Position numbers and translations under genes: made by a program | Shown: piece after piece, positions 37,853-44,670 of the stretch | Position numbering within the stretch: the first letter of the stretch is position 1 | Layout: each line of letters begins with the position of its first letter | The notes under the pieces: model-generated | Database searches by the model: none | Told to the model about the DNA's origin: nothing | What the model saw: only the letters and a program-made list of their open reading frames with translations | Source of the DNA: Pseudomonadota bacterium | GTDB lineage: Bacteria > Pseudomonadota > Gammaproteobacteria > Burkholderiales > SG8-39 | Direction: 5' to 3' | Length of the DNA stretch: 44,670 bases | Assembly: GCA_025352885.1 (NCBI GenBank) | Contig: JANXRZ010000159.1 | Location: forward strand, 1 to 44,670

Positions 37853-39507
37853 TGCTGCGCAACCTGTCGATCCGCGATTTCGTAATTGTCGAGGCCGTCG
37901 AGCTCGAGCTTGCCAAGGGATTCAGCGTCCTTACAGGCGAGACTGGGGCGGGCAAATCCATATTGGTCGACGCTCTCGAATTGCTCATGGGGGGACGCGC
38001 CGACGCGGGCGTGGTCCGGGAAGGCGCAGAGCGGGCGGAGCTTGCAGCCGAGTTCGAAGTGGCGAAAGACCAGCCACTCACCGAATACCTTGAAAAAAGC
38101 GAACTGGCCGGCGACCCCGGTGTGCTGCTGGTGCGCAGGGTCATCGACCGCAGCGGTCGCTCGAGGGCGTTCGTAAACGGACGCGGCGCAACCCTTGCGC
38201 AGCTAAAGGAGGTGGGTGAGCACCTCGTCGACATCCATGGGCAGCACGCCCACCAGTCGCTCATGCGCCCGCTCGCGCAGCGTGCTTTGCTCGATGGGCA
38301 TGCGGGGCTTGTGGGCCTTGCGCGCGAAGCAGCCGATGCCTGGCGCGCATGGAAGCGTCTTGAATCATTGGCGGCCGAGGCGGCCGAACAGTACGCACAA
38401 CGGGAGATCGAGCGCAGCGAGTTGCAGGACAAGGTCTCAGAGTTGAAGCGCCTTGCGCCCGCAGAGAGCGAGTGGGACATGCTCTCGGCCGAGCATTCGC
38501 GCCTGTCCCATGGATCGAGCTTGCTTGCCGGTGCGGAGTCCTCGCTCGAAGCATTGTCCGAAGGAGAGGGAGCTGCACTTGCCCGCGTCTCTGCGGTTGC
38601 CGGGCAGCTTCGGGGACTTTCCGAACACGATGCACACCTCGTGCCGGTCGTCGAGTTGCTGGAGTCAGCCGAGGCCCAGCTAAACGAGGCCGCGCGGGCC
38701 TTACGCAACTACGCTTCGAGGATCGAGCTCGACCCGGAGGCTCTGCGGGCTGTCGAGGCACGCACCGAGGCATTGCATGCTGCCGGCCGGAAATTTCGCG
38801 TCAAGCCCGCGGAGCTGCCTCAATTGGCGAAGGATCTCAAGGAGCGCCTAGGGGAACTCGATCTTGCCGCCAACCCGGAGGCGCTGCAAAAAGAAGTCGC
38901 CGCGTTGCGGGAAGCGTATCTCGACCTCGCAAAGCGGCTGTCCGACAAACGCCGGACCGCTGCCGCTTCACTTTCAAAATCGGTGACAGCCGGCATGCAG
39001 GACCTCGCGATGGCCGGCGGACGCTTCTCGATCCAGCTGGTCCACCTGGAAGAGCCCGCCGCGCATGGTCTCGAGGACATCGTCTTCGAAGTGGCCTCGC
39101 ATCCGAGCCTGCCGCTGCGGCCGTTGGCAAAGGTGGCCTCGGGTGGCGAGCTGTCGCGAATCAGCCTCGCGCTCCAGATGGTCGCAAGCAAGTCTTCGCC
39201 GGTGCAGACGCTTGTATTCGACGAGGTGGACAGTGGAATAGGCGGCGCCGTCGCGGAGATCGTCGGGCGCTCGCTGAGGGCGCTTGGACGCGACCGGCAA
39301 GTCCTCGCGGTAACTCACTTGCCCCAGGTGGCGGCGCAAGGCGACCAGCAATGGATCGTCGCGAAAAGCGGCGGCAAGAATCGCGTCCGAACGAGTGTTT
39401 CGCGGCTGGATCTCGCAGGACGCGTCGAGGAATTGGCGCGCATGCTGGGCGGCACCGAAATCACCTCGACCACACGCAAGCACGCCGCCGAACTCCTCGG
39501 CCGCTGA
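37852..39507 (+). CDS. recN: DNA repair protein RecN
   Basis: SMC-like ATPase for double-strand break repair. The 551-residue protein has Walker A (GETGAGKSI, near residues 29-37), a long coiled-coil middle, the ABC signature ASGGELSRISLA and Walker B VFDEVDSGIGG, with THLPQVAAQGDQQW after it. It is translationally coupled to nadK. The neighbourhood nadK-recN next to hrcA is usual in Proteobacteria. Confidence 0.97.
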   Translation: MLRNLSIRDFVIVEAVELELAKGFSVLTGETGAGKSILVDALELLMGGRADAGVVREGAERAELAAEFEVAKDQPLTEYLEKSELAGDPGVLLVRRVIDRSGRSRAFVNGRGATLAQLKEVGEHLVDIHGQHAHQSLMRPLAQRALLDGHAGLVGLAREAADAWRAWKRLESLAAEAAEQYAQREIERSELQDKVSELKRLAPAESEWDMLSAEHSRLSHGSSLLAGAESSLEALSEGEGAALARVSAVAGQLRGLSEHDAHLVPVVELLESAEAQLNEAARALRNYASRIELDPEALRAVEARTEALHAAGRKFRVKPAELPQLAKDLKERLGELDLAANPEALQKEVAALREAYLDLAKRLSDKRRTAAASLSKSVTAGMQDLAMAGGRFSIQLVHLEEPAAHGLEDIVFEVASHPSLPLRPLAKVASGGELSRISLALQMVASKSSPVQTLVFDEVDSGIGGAVAEIVGRSLRALGRDRQVLAVTHLPQVAAQGDQQWIVAKSGGKNRVRTSVSRLDLAGRVEELARMLGGTEITSTTRKHAAELLGR

Positions 39508-39517
39508 CCGCGCAACA

Positions 39518-40084
39518 TTGGAAGCTTTCCTGGTATCGACGCTGGTCGTGGCGATCGGCGAGATTGGCGACAAGACGCAGCTGCTCGCGCTGATCCTGGC
39601 CGCAAGGTTTCGGCGTCCGGGACCGATCATTGCGGGTATCTTTTTCGCCACGTTGTTGAACCATGCGCTGGCGGGCCTTCTCGGCGGATGGATTCGCGAG
39701 GCGGTCGGCCCGCAAGCCTTGCGATGGGGCCTGGGTCTGTCTTTCCTGGCCATCGCGGCCTGGGCTCTCAAGCCGGACAAGATCGACGAGGAGCCGGTTG
39801 CAATGACCAGCTACGGCGCTTTCGCGGTGACCTTCGCCGCCTTCTTCCTGGCCGAAATCGGCGACAAGACCCAGCTTGCAACGGTAGCCCTGGCAGCGCG
39901 ATTCGATTCGCTGGTCGCAGTAGTCGCCGGGACGACGGCCGGGATGCTCATAGCGGACGTGCCGGCGGTGTTTCTCGCGGATCGGGCCTCGACGCGCATT
40001 CCGTTCAAGGCGATCAGGTATGTAGCCGCCGCGTTGTTCGCCGCGATGGGAGTTGCCGCGCTGGCCGGATTCAGCTTCGGTTAG
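39518..40084 (+). CDS. GDT1/UPF0016 (TMEM165) family cation transporter, probable manganese exporter
   Basis: A 188-residue membrane protein with six hydrophobic helices in two inverted halves. Each half carries the family motif E-x-G-D-(K/R)-(T/S): EIGDKTQ at 15-21 and at 113-119. Bacterial members (MneA) export Mn2+; plant and yeast homologues move Ca2+/Mn2+. The start is a TTG 11 nt after recN with no clear ribosome site, so coupling to recN or an internal start is possible. Its stop overlaps the fur stop by 4 nt, tail to tail. Confidence 0.88.
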   Translation: MEAFLVSTLVVAIGEIGDKTQLLALILAARFRRPGPIIAGIFFATLLNHALAGLLGGWIREAVGPQALRWGLGLSFLAIAAWALKPDKIDEEPVAMTSYGAFAVTFAAFFLAEIGDKTQLATVALAARFDSLVAVVAGTTAGMLIADVPAVFLADRASTRIPFKAIRYVAAALFAAMGVAALAGFSFG

Positions 40085-40515
40085 CGCGCCGATTTGCGGT
40101 AGATGCAATCGGCCTTGGTGCAGTCTGCGTAGAGGGCCAGCGAGTGGCCATGCAGGTCGAATCCTTTTTCGCGCGCGATTTCGTTCTGCCGCGTCTCGAT
40201 CTGGGGGTCGACGAATTCCTCGACGCGTCCGCACTGCAGGCACACGAGGTGATCGTGGTGATGCCCCTCGTTCAACTCGAAGACTGATTTGCCCGTCTCG
40301 AAGTGCTGGCGTGACAGGAGTCCCGCCTGCTCGAACTGGGTGAGAACGCGATATACGGTGGCCAAGCCGATGTCGATGTCCTCGGCGATCAGCGCCTTGT
40401 AAACGTCCTCGGCCGAGAGGTGGCGGACCTTGCTGTTTTCGAAAAGCTCGAGGATCTTCTTGCGCGGCAGGGTCGCCTTGAGGCCGATGTCTTTGAGGCT
40501 TTGCGAGCTGTCCAT
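40081..40515 (-). CDS. fur: ferric uptake regulator Fur
   Basis: Fe2+-dependent repressor of iron uptake genes. The 144-residue protein has the winged helix ([36 protein letters not shown]), the metal-binding HHHDH at 85-89, the Cys92/Cys95 zinc site and Cys132/Cys137. An in-frame start 16 codons upstream (40563) would add a Pro/Ala tail; 40515 fits the usual Fur length. It is divergent from bamE and tail-to-tail with the GDT1-type transporter. Confidence 0.96.
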   Translation of the reverse strand: MDSSQSLKDIGLKATLPRKKILELFENSKVRHLSAEDVYKALIAEDIDIGLATVYRVLTQFEQAGLLSRQHFETGKSVFELNEGHHHDHLVCLQCGRVEEFVDPQIETRQNEIAREKGFDLHGHSLALYADCTKADCIYRKSAR

Positions 40516-40561
40516 GAACGGGGAAGCGGGATGTGAAGGGTGAGGGGCGGCCGGAACTTCC

Positions 40562-40587
40562 ATGCCTATCGGCTATCATATAGGCAT
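40562..40587. repeat. 8-bp inverted repeat in the fur-bamE promoter region
   Basis: ATGCCTAT (40562-40569) and ATAGGCAT (40580-40587) are perfect inverted arms around ten bases. On the fur strand the centre contains TATGAT, a 5-of-6 match to a -10, with a weak TTCTAA -35 at 17 bp. It does not match a Fur box well. It could be an operator for either fur or bamE. Confidence 0.5.
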
Positions 40588-40614
40588 TCCATTGCATTTA
40601 GAAACGCGGTGACC

Positions 40615-41070
40615 ATGAAATCCGCCTCCGCTGCGCATCAGCGCGCACTTGGCCTTTCGATCGTGCTGCTGCTCCCGGCCTGCAGCTATCTTCCTGAAAT
40701 GCCTTCGATGCCTTCGCTGGGTTCGTTCAAGCCTTATCGCATCGACATCCAGCAGGGTAATTTCCTTTCCCCGGAGATGGTCGCGCAGCTCAAGAAAGGC
40801 ATGACCCGGGACCAGGTGAGGTTCGTCCTCGGCACGCCGCTTGTGACCGATATCTTCCATGCCAACCGGTGGGACTACGTGTTCTACCGGGAGCTTGGGA
40901 CAGGCGCAAAAGAGCAAAGACGGTTATCGGTGTTCTTCGAGGACGAAAAGCTCGTGCGTGCTACGGGCGACGGCGTCCCGCCTGCGCTCGAGCCGGTATC
41001 GCCGTCCGATGCGAAGGCGGGTGTGGACACTCCGGCCAGCGGCGCCTCTTCGAACGAATCGAAGAACTGA
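40615..41070 (+). CDS. bamE: outer membrane protein assembly factor BamE (lipoprotein)
   Basis: BamE (SmpA/OmlA) helps the BAM complex fold outer membrane proteins. The 151-residue protein has a lipoprotein signal (LSIVLLLPAC, lipidated Cys23), then the BAM domain with YRIDIQQGNFLSPEMVAQLKKGMTRDQV (in part) and FVLGTPLVTDIFHANRWDYVFY. A Ser/Ala-rich tail follows. A GTG two codons upstream is a possible alternative start. It is divergent from fur and precedes dapB by 2 nt. Confidence 0.95.
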   Translation: MKSASAAHQRALGLSIVLLLPACSYLPEMPSMPSLGSFKPYRIDIQQGNFLSPEMVAQLKKGMTRDQVRFVLGTPLVTDIFHANRWDYVFYRELGTGAKEQRRLSVFFEDEKLVRATGDGVPPALEPVSPSDAKAGVDTPASGASSNESKN

Positions 41071-41072
41071 GC

Positions 41073-41882
41073 ATGCAACCGGAAATGAGAATTGCGATTG
41101 CCGGGAGTTCGGGACGCATGGGGCGCACCCTTATCGAATGCGTGCTCGGTGACAAGGATCTCGCACTCTGCGCCGCCCTCGAGCAAGCCGGGCACCCGCT
41201 TCTCGGCAAGGACGCACGTGAATCGGCGGGCGTCGGATCGGGAGTAGCCATTAGCTCGGACCTCGAAGGGGCTCTTTCGAAATCCGACGTGCTTATCGAT
41301 TTCACGCGGCCTGCGGGTACGCTTACGCATCTTGAAGCGTGCCTTCGGCTGGGCAAAAAAATGGTGATCGGCACCACGGGATTCTCTGATCAGGAAAAGG
41401 CACGCATCGCGGAAGCGTCAAAGAAAATCGCGATCATGTTTGCCCCGAACATGGCCGTAGGCGTGAACGTTACCTTCAAGCTCGCGGAAATCGCCGCGAG
41501 AAGCCTGGGCGAAGGGTTCGACGTCGAGATCATCGAAGCACACCATCGTCACAAGGTCGATGCGCCTTCGGGTACCGCCCTGAAGCTAGGCGAAGTCGTC
41601 GCAGCCGCGCTCGGCCGCGACCCCGCGAAGGACTTCGTGCATGGCCGCGAGGGCGATACCGGCGAGCGCAAGCCCAAAGAGATCGCCTTCCACGCGATAA
41701 GAGGCGGGGATATCGTCGGTGAGCACACGGTTATGTTCATCGGCATGGGCGAAAGGGTCGAGGTAAGCGTCAAGTCTTCGAGCCGGGCGACTTACGCGAC
41801 TGGCGCGCTCAGGGCCGCCAAGTTTCTCGCCGGAAAAAAATCGGGCCTCTATGACATGCAGGACGTGCTCGGCCTAACGTAG
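41073..41882 (+). CDS. dapB: 4-hydroxy-tetrahydrodipicolinate reductase
   Basis: DapB reduces the DapA product in lysine/diaminopimelate synthesis with NAD(P)H. The 269-residue protein has the nucleotide-binding GSSGRMGR (11-18), VIGTTGF, FAPNMAVGVN and the catalytic EAHHRHKVDAPSGTA, with His157 and Lys161 equivalent to His159/Lys163 of E. coli. It ends MQDVLGL. A longer frame opens in bamE; the ATG 2 nt after the bamE stop is preferred. Confidence 0.96.
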   Translation: MQPEMRIAIAGSSGRMGRTLIECVLGDKDLALCAALEQAGHPLLGKDARESAGVGSGVAISSDLEGALSKSDVLIDFTRPAGTLTHLEACLRLGKKMVIGTTGFSDQEKARIAEASKKIAIMFAPNMAVGVNVTFKLAEIAARSLGEGFDVEIIEAHHRHKVDAPSGTALKLGEVVAAALGRDPAKDFVHGREGDTGERKPKEIAFHAIRGGDIVGEHTVMFIGMGERVEVSVKSSSRATYATGALRAAKFLAGKKSGLYDMQDVLGLT

Positions 41883-41917
41883 TTAATCCGGTAGTTGATC
41901 CGTTGGTTAATCCGTTG
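41882..41917 (+). repeat. three 12-bp tandem repeats upstream of carA
   Basis: GTTAATCCG, GTTGATCCG and GTTAATCCG start at 41882, 41894 and 41906, exactly 12 bases apart; the full units are GTTAATCCGGTA, GTTGATCCGTTG and GTTAATCCGTTG. The last unit runs into the -35 of the carA promoter. The first unit overlaps the last base of dapB. They may be regulator-binding sites, though 12 bp is not one helical turn. Confidence 0.7.
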
Positions 41918-41943
41918 CTCCGCGCAGGGGTTCGCGGTATAAT
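41915..41943 (+). promoter_or_regulatory. carA promoter
   Basis: TTGCTC and a perfect TATAAT are 17 bases apart, upstream of carA. The -10 is flanked by a CGCGG/CCGCG inverted repeat and is followed by a GC-rich discriminator, which in Proteobacteria often marks stringent control. The -35 matches 3 of 6 bases. Confidence 0.7.
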
Positions 41944-41959
41944 TCCGCGCTTCTTACCG

Positions 41960-41994
41960 AAGCGGGAAAGGCCACCAGCCTCTCCCGCTTTTTT
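41960..41994 (+). terminator. intrinsic terminator/attenuator in the carA leader
   Basis: An 8-bp stem (AAGCGGGA/TCCCGCTT) continues after one mismatch into 4 bp (AGGC/GCCT) with a CACCA-type loop and ends in six T's. It lies between the carA -10 and the carA start, so a transcript from that promoter would meet it after about 45 nt. It could be an attenuator of carAB or a terminator of dapB transcripts. No leader peptide fits between the two. Confidence 0.8.
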
Positions 41995-42015
41995 GTGTCC
42001 ATTTCTGGAGTTTTA

Positions 42016-43188
42016 GTGTCCGACTTTCCAGCCGCCGCCCTCGTCCTCGCTGACGGGACGGTATTTCGCGGCAGGAGTATCGGCGCGCCGGGACTAGCGA
42101 TCGGCGAGGTCGTGTTCAATACGGCCATGACGGGCTACCAGGAGATCCTCACGGATCCCTCGTACTGCCGGCAGATCGTGACGCTCACCCATCCGCATAT
42201 CGGCAACACCGGCGCAAATGCGCAGGACTGCGAGTCGTCACGTATCCAAGCTGCCGGCCTGGTCGTTCGGGATGTTCCTTCGCTTCTGTCCAGCTGGCGC
42301 TCGGAAGAGGGCCTGACCCCGTACCTCGAGCGCAATGGGGTAGTGGGCATTTCCGAGATCGATACCCGCAAGCTCACGCGATCGCTGCGCGAGAAGGGTG
42401 CCCAGAACGGCTGCATCGTTGCCGGCCAGACCTTGGTCGCAATTGACATCGACCGCGCACTCAAAGAGGCGCGCGGATTTGCGGGCCTGGCCGGGATGGA
42501 CCTCGCCAAGGTTGTGTCGACAGCTTCCGCGTACCAGTGGACGGAAGGTCCCTGGCGTCTCGGCAAGGGTTTCAAGCAGGTCGACCTCCCTCCGTTCCAT
42601 GTCGTGGCTTATGACTACGGCATTAAGCGCAACATCCTCAGGTTGCTCTGTGAGCACGGCGCGCGCGTGACTGTGCTGCCTGCCCAGGCCAGTGCGGAGG
42701 AAGCCCTCGCGTTGAAACCGGACGGCGTGTTCCTTTCGAACGGGCCCGGCGATCCGGAGCCCTGCGACTACGCGATCCGCGCCACGCGCACGATTCTCGA
42801 CACGACGAAGATCCCGGTCTTCGGAATTTGTCTCGGCCACCAGCTCATGGGCCTGGCCTCCGGCGCGAAGACCGTGAAGATGAAGTTCGGGCACCACGGC
42901 GCGAACCACCCGGTCAAGGATCTCGATACGGGCGTGGTGACCATCACCAGCCAGAACCACGGGTTTGCGGTCGATCCAGCCACGCTGCCGGCCACAATGC
43001 GCACCACCCACGTGTCCCTGTTCGATGGCTCCTTGCAAGGATTGGCCCGCACGGACCGGCCGGCCTTCTGCTTCCAGGGGCACCCGGAAGCGAGTCCGGG
43101 TCCGCATGACATCGGGTACCTCTTCGATCGCTTTGCCAAGATGATGCAGGCGTACCAGCAAGCGGCAGCGGAGAGCGCCCATGCCTAA
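42016..43188 (+). CDS. carA: carbamoyl-phosphate synthase small subunit
   Basis: CarA is the glutaminase subunit that feeds ammonia to CarB for carbamoyl phosphate, the precursor of arginine and pyrimidines. The 390-residue protein has the N-terminal domain ([24 protein letters not shown]) and a class I glutaminase domain with the nucleophile Cys272 (GICLGHQL) and the His356/Glu358 pair (GHPEASPGP). The start is GTG with GGAG five bases upstream. An in-frame GTG at 41995 lies in the terminator T-run and is less likely. The stop overlaps the carB start by 8 nt. Confidence 0.97.
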   Translation: MSDFPAAALVLADGTVFRGRSIGAPGLAIGEVVFNTAMTGYQEILTDPSYCRQIVTLTHPHIGNTGANAQDCESSRIQAAGLVVRDVPSLLSSWRSEEGLTPYLERNGVVGISEIDTRKLTRSLREKGAQNGCIVAGQTLVAIDIDRALKEARGFAGLAGMDLAKVVSTASAYQWTEGPWRLGKGFKQVDLPPFHVVAYDYGIKRNILRLLCEHGARVTVLPAQASAEEALALKPDGVFLSNGPGDPEPCDYAIRATRTILDTTKIPVFGICLGHQLMGLASGAKTVKMKFGHHGANHPVKDLDTGVVTITSQNHGFAVDPATLPATMRTTHVSLFDGSLQGLARTDRPAFCFQGHPEASPGPHDIGYLFDRFAKMMQAYQQAAAESAHA

Positions 43189-44670
43189 GAGGACAGATCT
43201 CAAGTCGATCCTGATCATCGGCGCCGGTCCCATCGTGATCGGGCAGGCCTGCGAGTTCGACTACTCCGGTGCCCAAGCTTGCAAGGCCCTGCGCAGCGAG
43301 GGCTATCGCGTGATCCTGGTCAACTCGAATCCGGCGACCATCATGACCGACCCCGAGATGGCCGATGCAACCTACATCGAGCCCATCACCTGGCAGACGG
43401 TCGAGCGGATCATCGAGAAGGAAAGGCCGGACGCGCTGCTCCCGACGATGGGCGGACAGACGGCGCTTAACTGCGCGCTCGACCTTGCCAAGCATGGTGT
43501 GCTCGAGAAGCACGGCGTCGAGATGATCGGCGCAAAGCGCGAGGCGATCGACAAGGCTGAGGACCGCGAGAAATTCAAGAAGGCGATGACCCGGATCGGT
43601 CTTGCGTCGGCGCGATCGGTCATGGCCCACTCGCTGGAAGAAGCCCTGCAGGTCCAGGCGGCATTCGGCTATCCCGTCGTCATCCGTCCTTCGTTCACCA
43701 TGGGAGGGTCGGGCGGCGGCATTGCGTACAACCGCGAGGAATTCGTCGCCATCTGCGAGCGTGGCATCGAGGCTTCGCCTACCAAGGAACTCCTGATCGA
43801 GGAGTCCCTCATCGGCTGGAAGGAGTATGAGATGGAGGTTGTCCGCGACAGCGCGGATAATTGCATCATCGTGTGTTCGATCGAAAACCTCGATCCGATG
43901 GGCGTGCATACCGGCGACTCGATCACCGTCGCCCCGGCGCAGACGCTGACCGACCGCGAATACCAGATCATGCGCGATGCCTCGATAGCGGTATTGCGCG
44001 AAATCGGCGTCGACACCGGCGGCTCGAACGTCCAGTTTGCGATCAATCCCGCGGATGGTCGGATGATCGTGATCGAGATGAATCCGCGGGTGTCGCGGTC
44101 TTCGGCCCTTGCGTCCAAGGCGACGGGCTTCCCGATCGCCAAGGTTGCCGCGAGACTGGCCGTCGGTTACACGCTCGACGAACTCAGGAACGACATTACC
44201 GGCGGCGCGACGCCGGCCTCCTTCGAGCCGACAATCGATTACGTGGTCACGAAGGTGCCGCGCTTCGCATTCGAGAAATTCCCGCAGGCCAACGACCGCC
44301 TGACCACGCAGATGAAGTCGGTGGGCGAAGTGATGGCCATCGGCCGCACTTTCCAGGAGTCGTTCCAAAAGGCGCTGCGCGGGCTCGAAGTGGGCGTCGA
44401 CGGCCTCAATCAGAAAACGACGGATCGGGAGACGATCGAGAGGGAACTCGGCGAGCCGGGACCCGAGCGGATCTGGTACGTGGGCGACGCTTTCGAGAAC
44501 GGGTTCTCGCTCGAAGAAGTCCATCAGCTGACCAAGATCGATCCGTGGTTCCTCGACCAGATCAAGCAGATCGTCGACCTCGAGATGGAACTCGACGACA
44601 CGGACCTCGACGCCATCGATGCGGCGAAGATGCGCCTGCTCAAGCGCAAGGGCTTCTCCGACCGTCGGCT
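43181..44670 (+). CDS. carB: carbamoyl-phosphate synthase large subunit, N-terminal part (cut by window edge)
   Basis: CarB makes carbamoyl phosphate from bicarbonate, ammonia and two ATP. The visible 496 residues cover the first ATP-grasp half: [18 protein letters not shown] (14-31), [44 protein letters not shown] and [19 protein letters not shown]. The ATG overlaps the carA stop (ATGCCTAA). The rest of the gene lies beyond the window. Confidence 0.98.
   Translation, partial: MPKRTDLKSILIIGAGPIVIGQACEFDYSGAQACKALRSEGYRVILVNSNPATIMTDPEMADATYIEPITWQTVERIIEKERPDALLPTMGGQTALNCALDLAKHGVLEKHGVEMIGAKREAIDKAEDREKFKKAMTRIGLASARSVMAHSLEEALQVQAAFGYPVVIRPSFTMGGSGGGIAYNREEFVAICERGIEASPTKELLIEESLIGWKEYEMEVVRDSADNCIIVCSIENLDPMGVHTGDSITVAPAQTLTDREYQIMRDASIAVLREIGVDTGGSNVQFAINPADGRMIVIEMNPRVSRSSALASKATGFPIAKVAARLAVGYTLDELRNDITGGATPASFEPTIDYVVTKVPRFAFEKFPQANDRLTTQMKSVGEVMAIGRTFQESFQKALRGLEVGVDGLNQKTTDRETIERELGEPGPERIWYVGDAFENGFSLEEVHQLTKIDPWFLDQIKQIVDLEMELDDTDLDAIDAAKMRLLKRKGFSDRR

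Overview
The window is a high-GC, gene-dense stretch of a bacterial chromosome, most likely from a betaproteobacterium (Burkholderiales or a close relative). The reasons are a DUF3460 small protein beside prpC, a GntR regulator divergent from an mdh cluster and followed by sdhCDAB-sdhE-gltA-odhAB-lpd-zapE, the hrcA/nadK/recN block beside hemH-grpE-dnaK-dnaJ, and two Leu/Ile/Val-type binding proteins. I saw no rRNA, tRNA, CRISPR array, insertion sequence, prophage or defence genes. There is no gap over 300 bases without a gene. It is mostly core metabolism and housekeeping, and I found no convincing undescribed multi-gene system; the less ordinary items are regulatory signals and a few accessory genes.

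Layout: (1) 1-5525, minus strand: mdh-prpC-DUF3460-methyltransferase-like membrane protein-prpD-76-aa ORF-acnA (cut by the window edge), a TCA/methylcitrate operon. (2) 5526-5693: divergent promoter region with a palindrome. (3) 5694-19270, plus strand: GntR regulator, sdhCDAB, sdhE, gltA, odhA (sucA), odhB (sucB), lpdA, zapE, acuI. (4) 19294-22889: prpE, a secreted GlcG/HbpS-like protein, a cupin and a crotonase-fold enzyme. (5) 22870-26527, minus: an envelope set, TPR protein - L,D-transpeptidase - periplasmic cyclophilin - lpxH. (6) cysS (plus), then two tandem periplasmic binding proteins (minus). (7) 30479-36855, minus: hrcA, NTF2-like protein, hemH, grpE, dnaK, dnaJ, with a perfect sigma-32 promoter before dnaK. 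(8) 36932-40084, plus: nadK, recN and a GDT1-family transporter, tail-to-tail with fur. (9) 40615-44670, plus: bamE, dapB, then carA and carB (cut by the window edge) behind a strong promoter, a 12-bp triple repeat and an intrinsic terminator.

How they work together: citrate synthase, aconitase, 2-oxoglutarate dehydrogenase, succinate dehydrogenase and malate dehydrogenase are nearly all encoded here (no icd, sucCD or fum seen). PrpE and AcuI would make propionyl-CoA from propionate or acryloyl-CoA, which PrpC and PrpD feed into the methylcitrate cycle, with AcnA possibly giving the hydration step. The GntR regulator between the two operons is the obvious candidate to control them.
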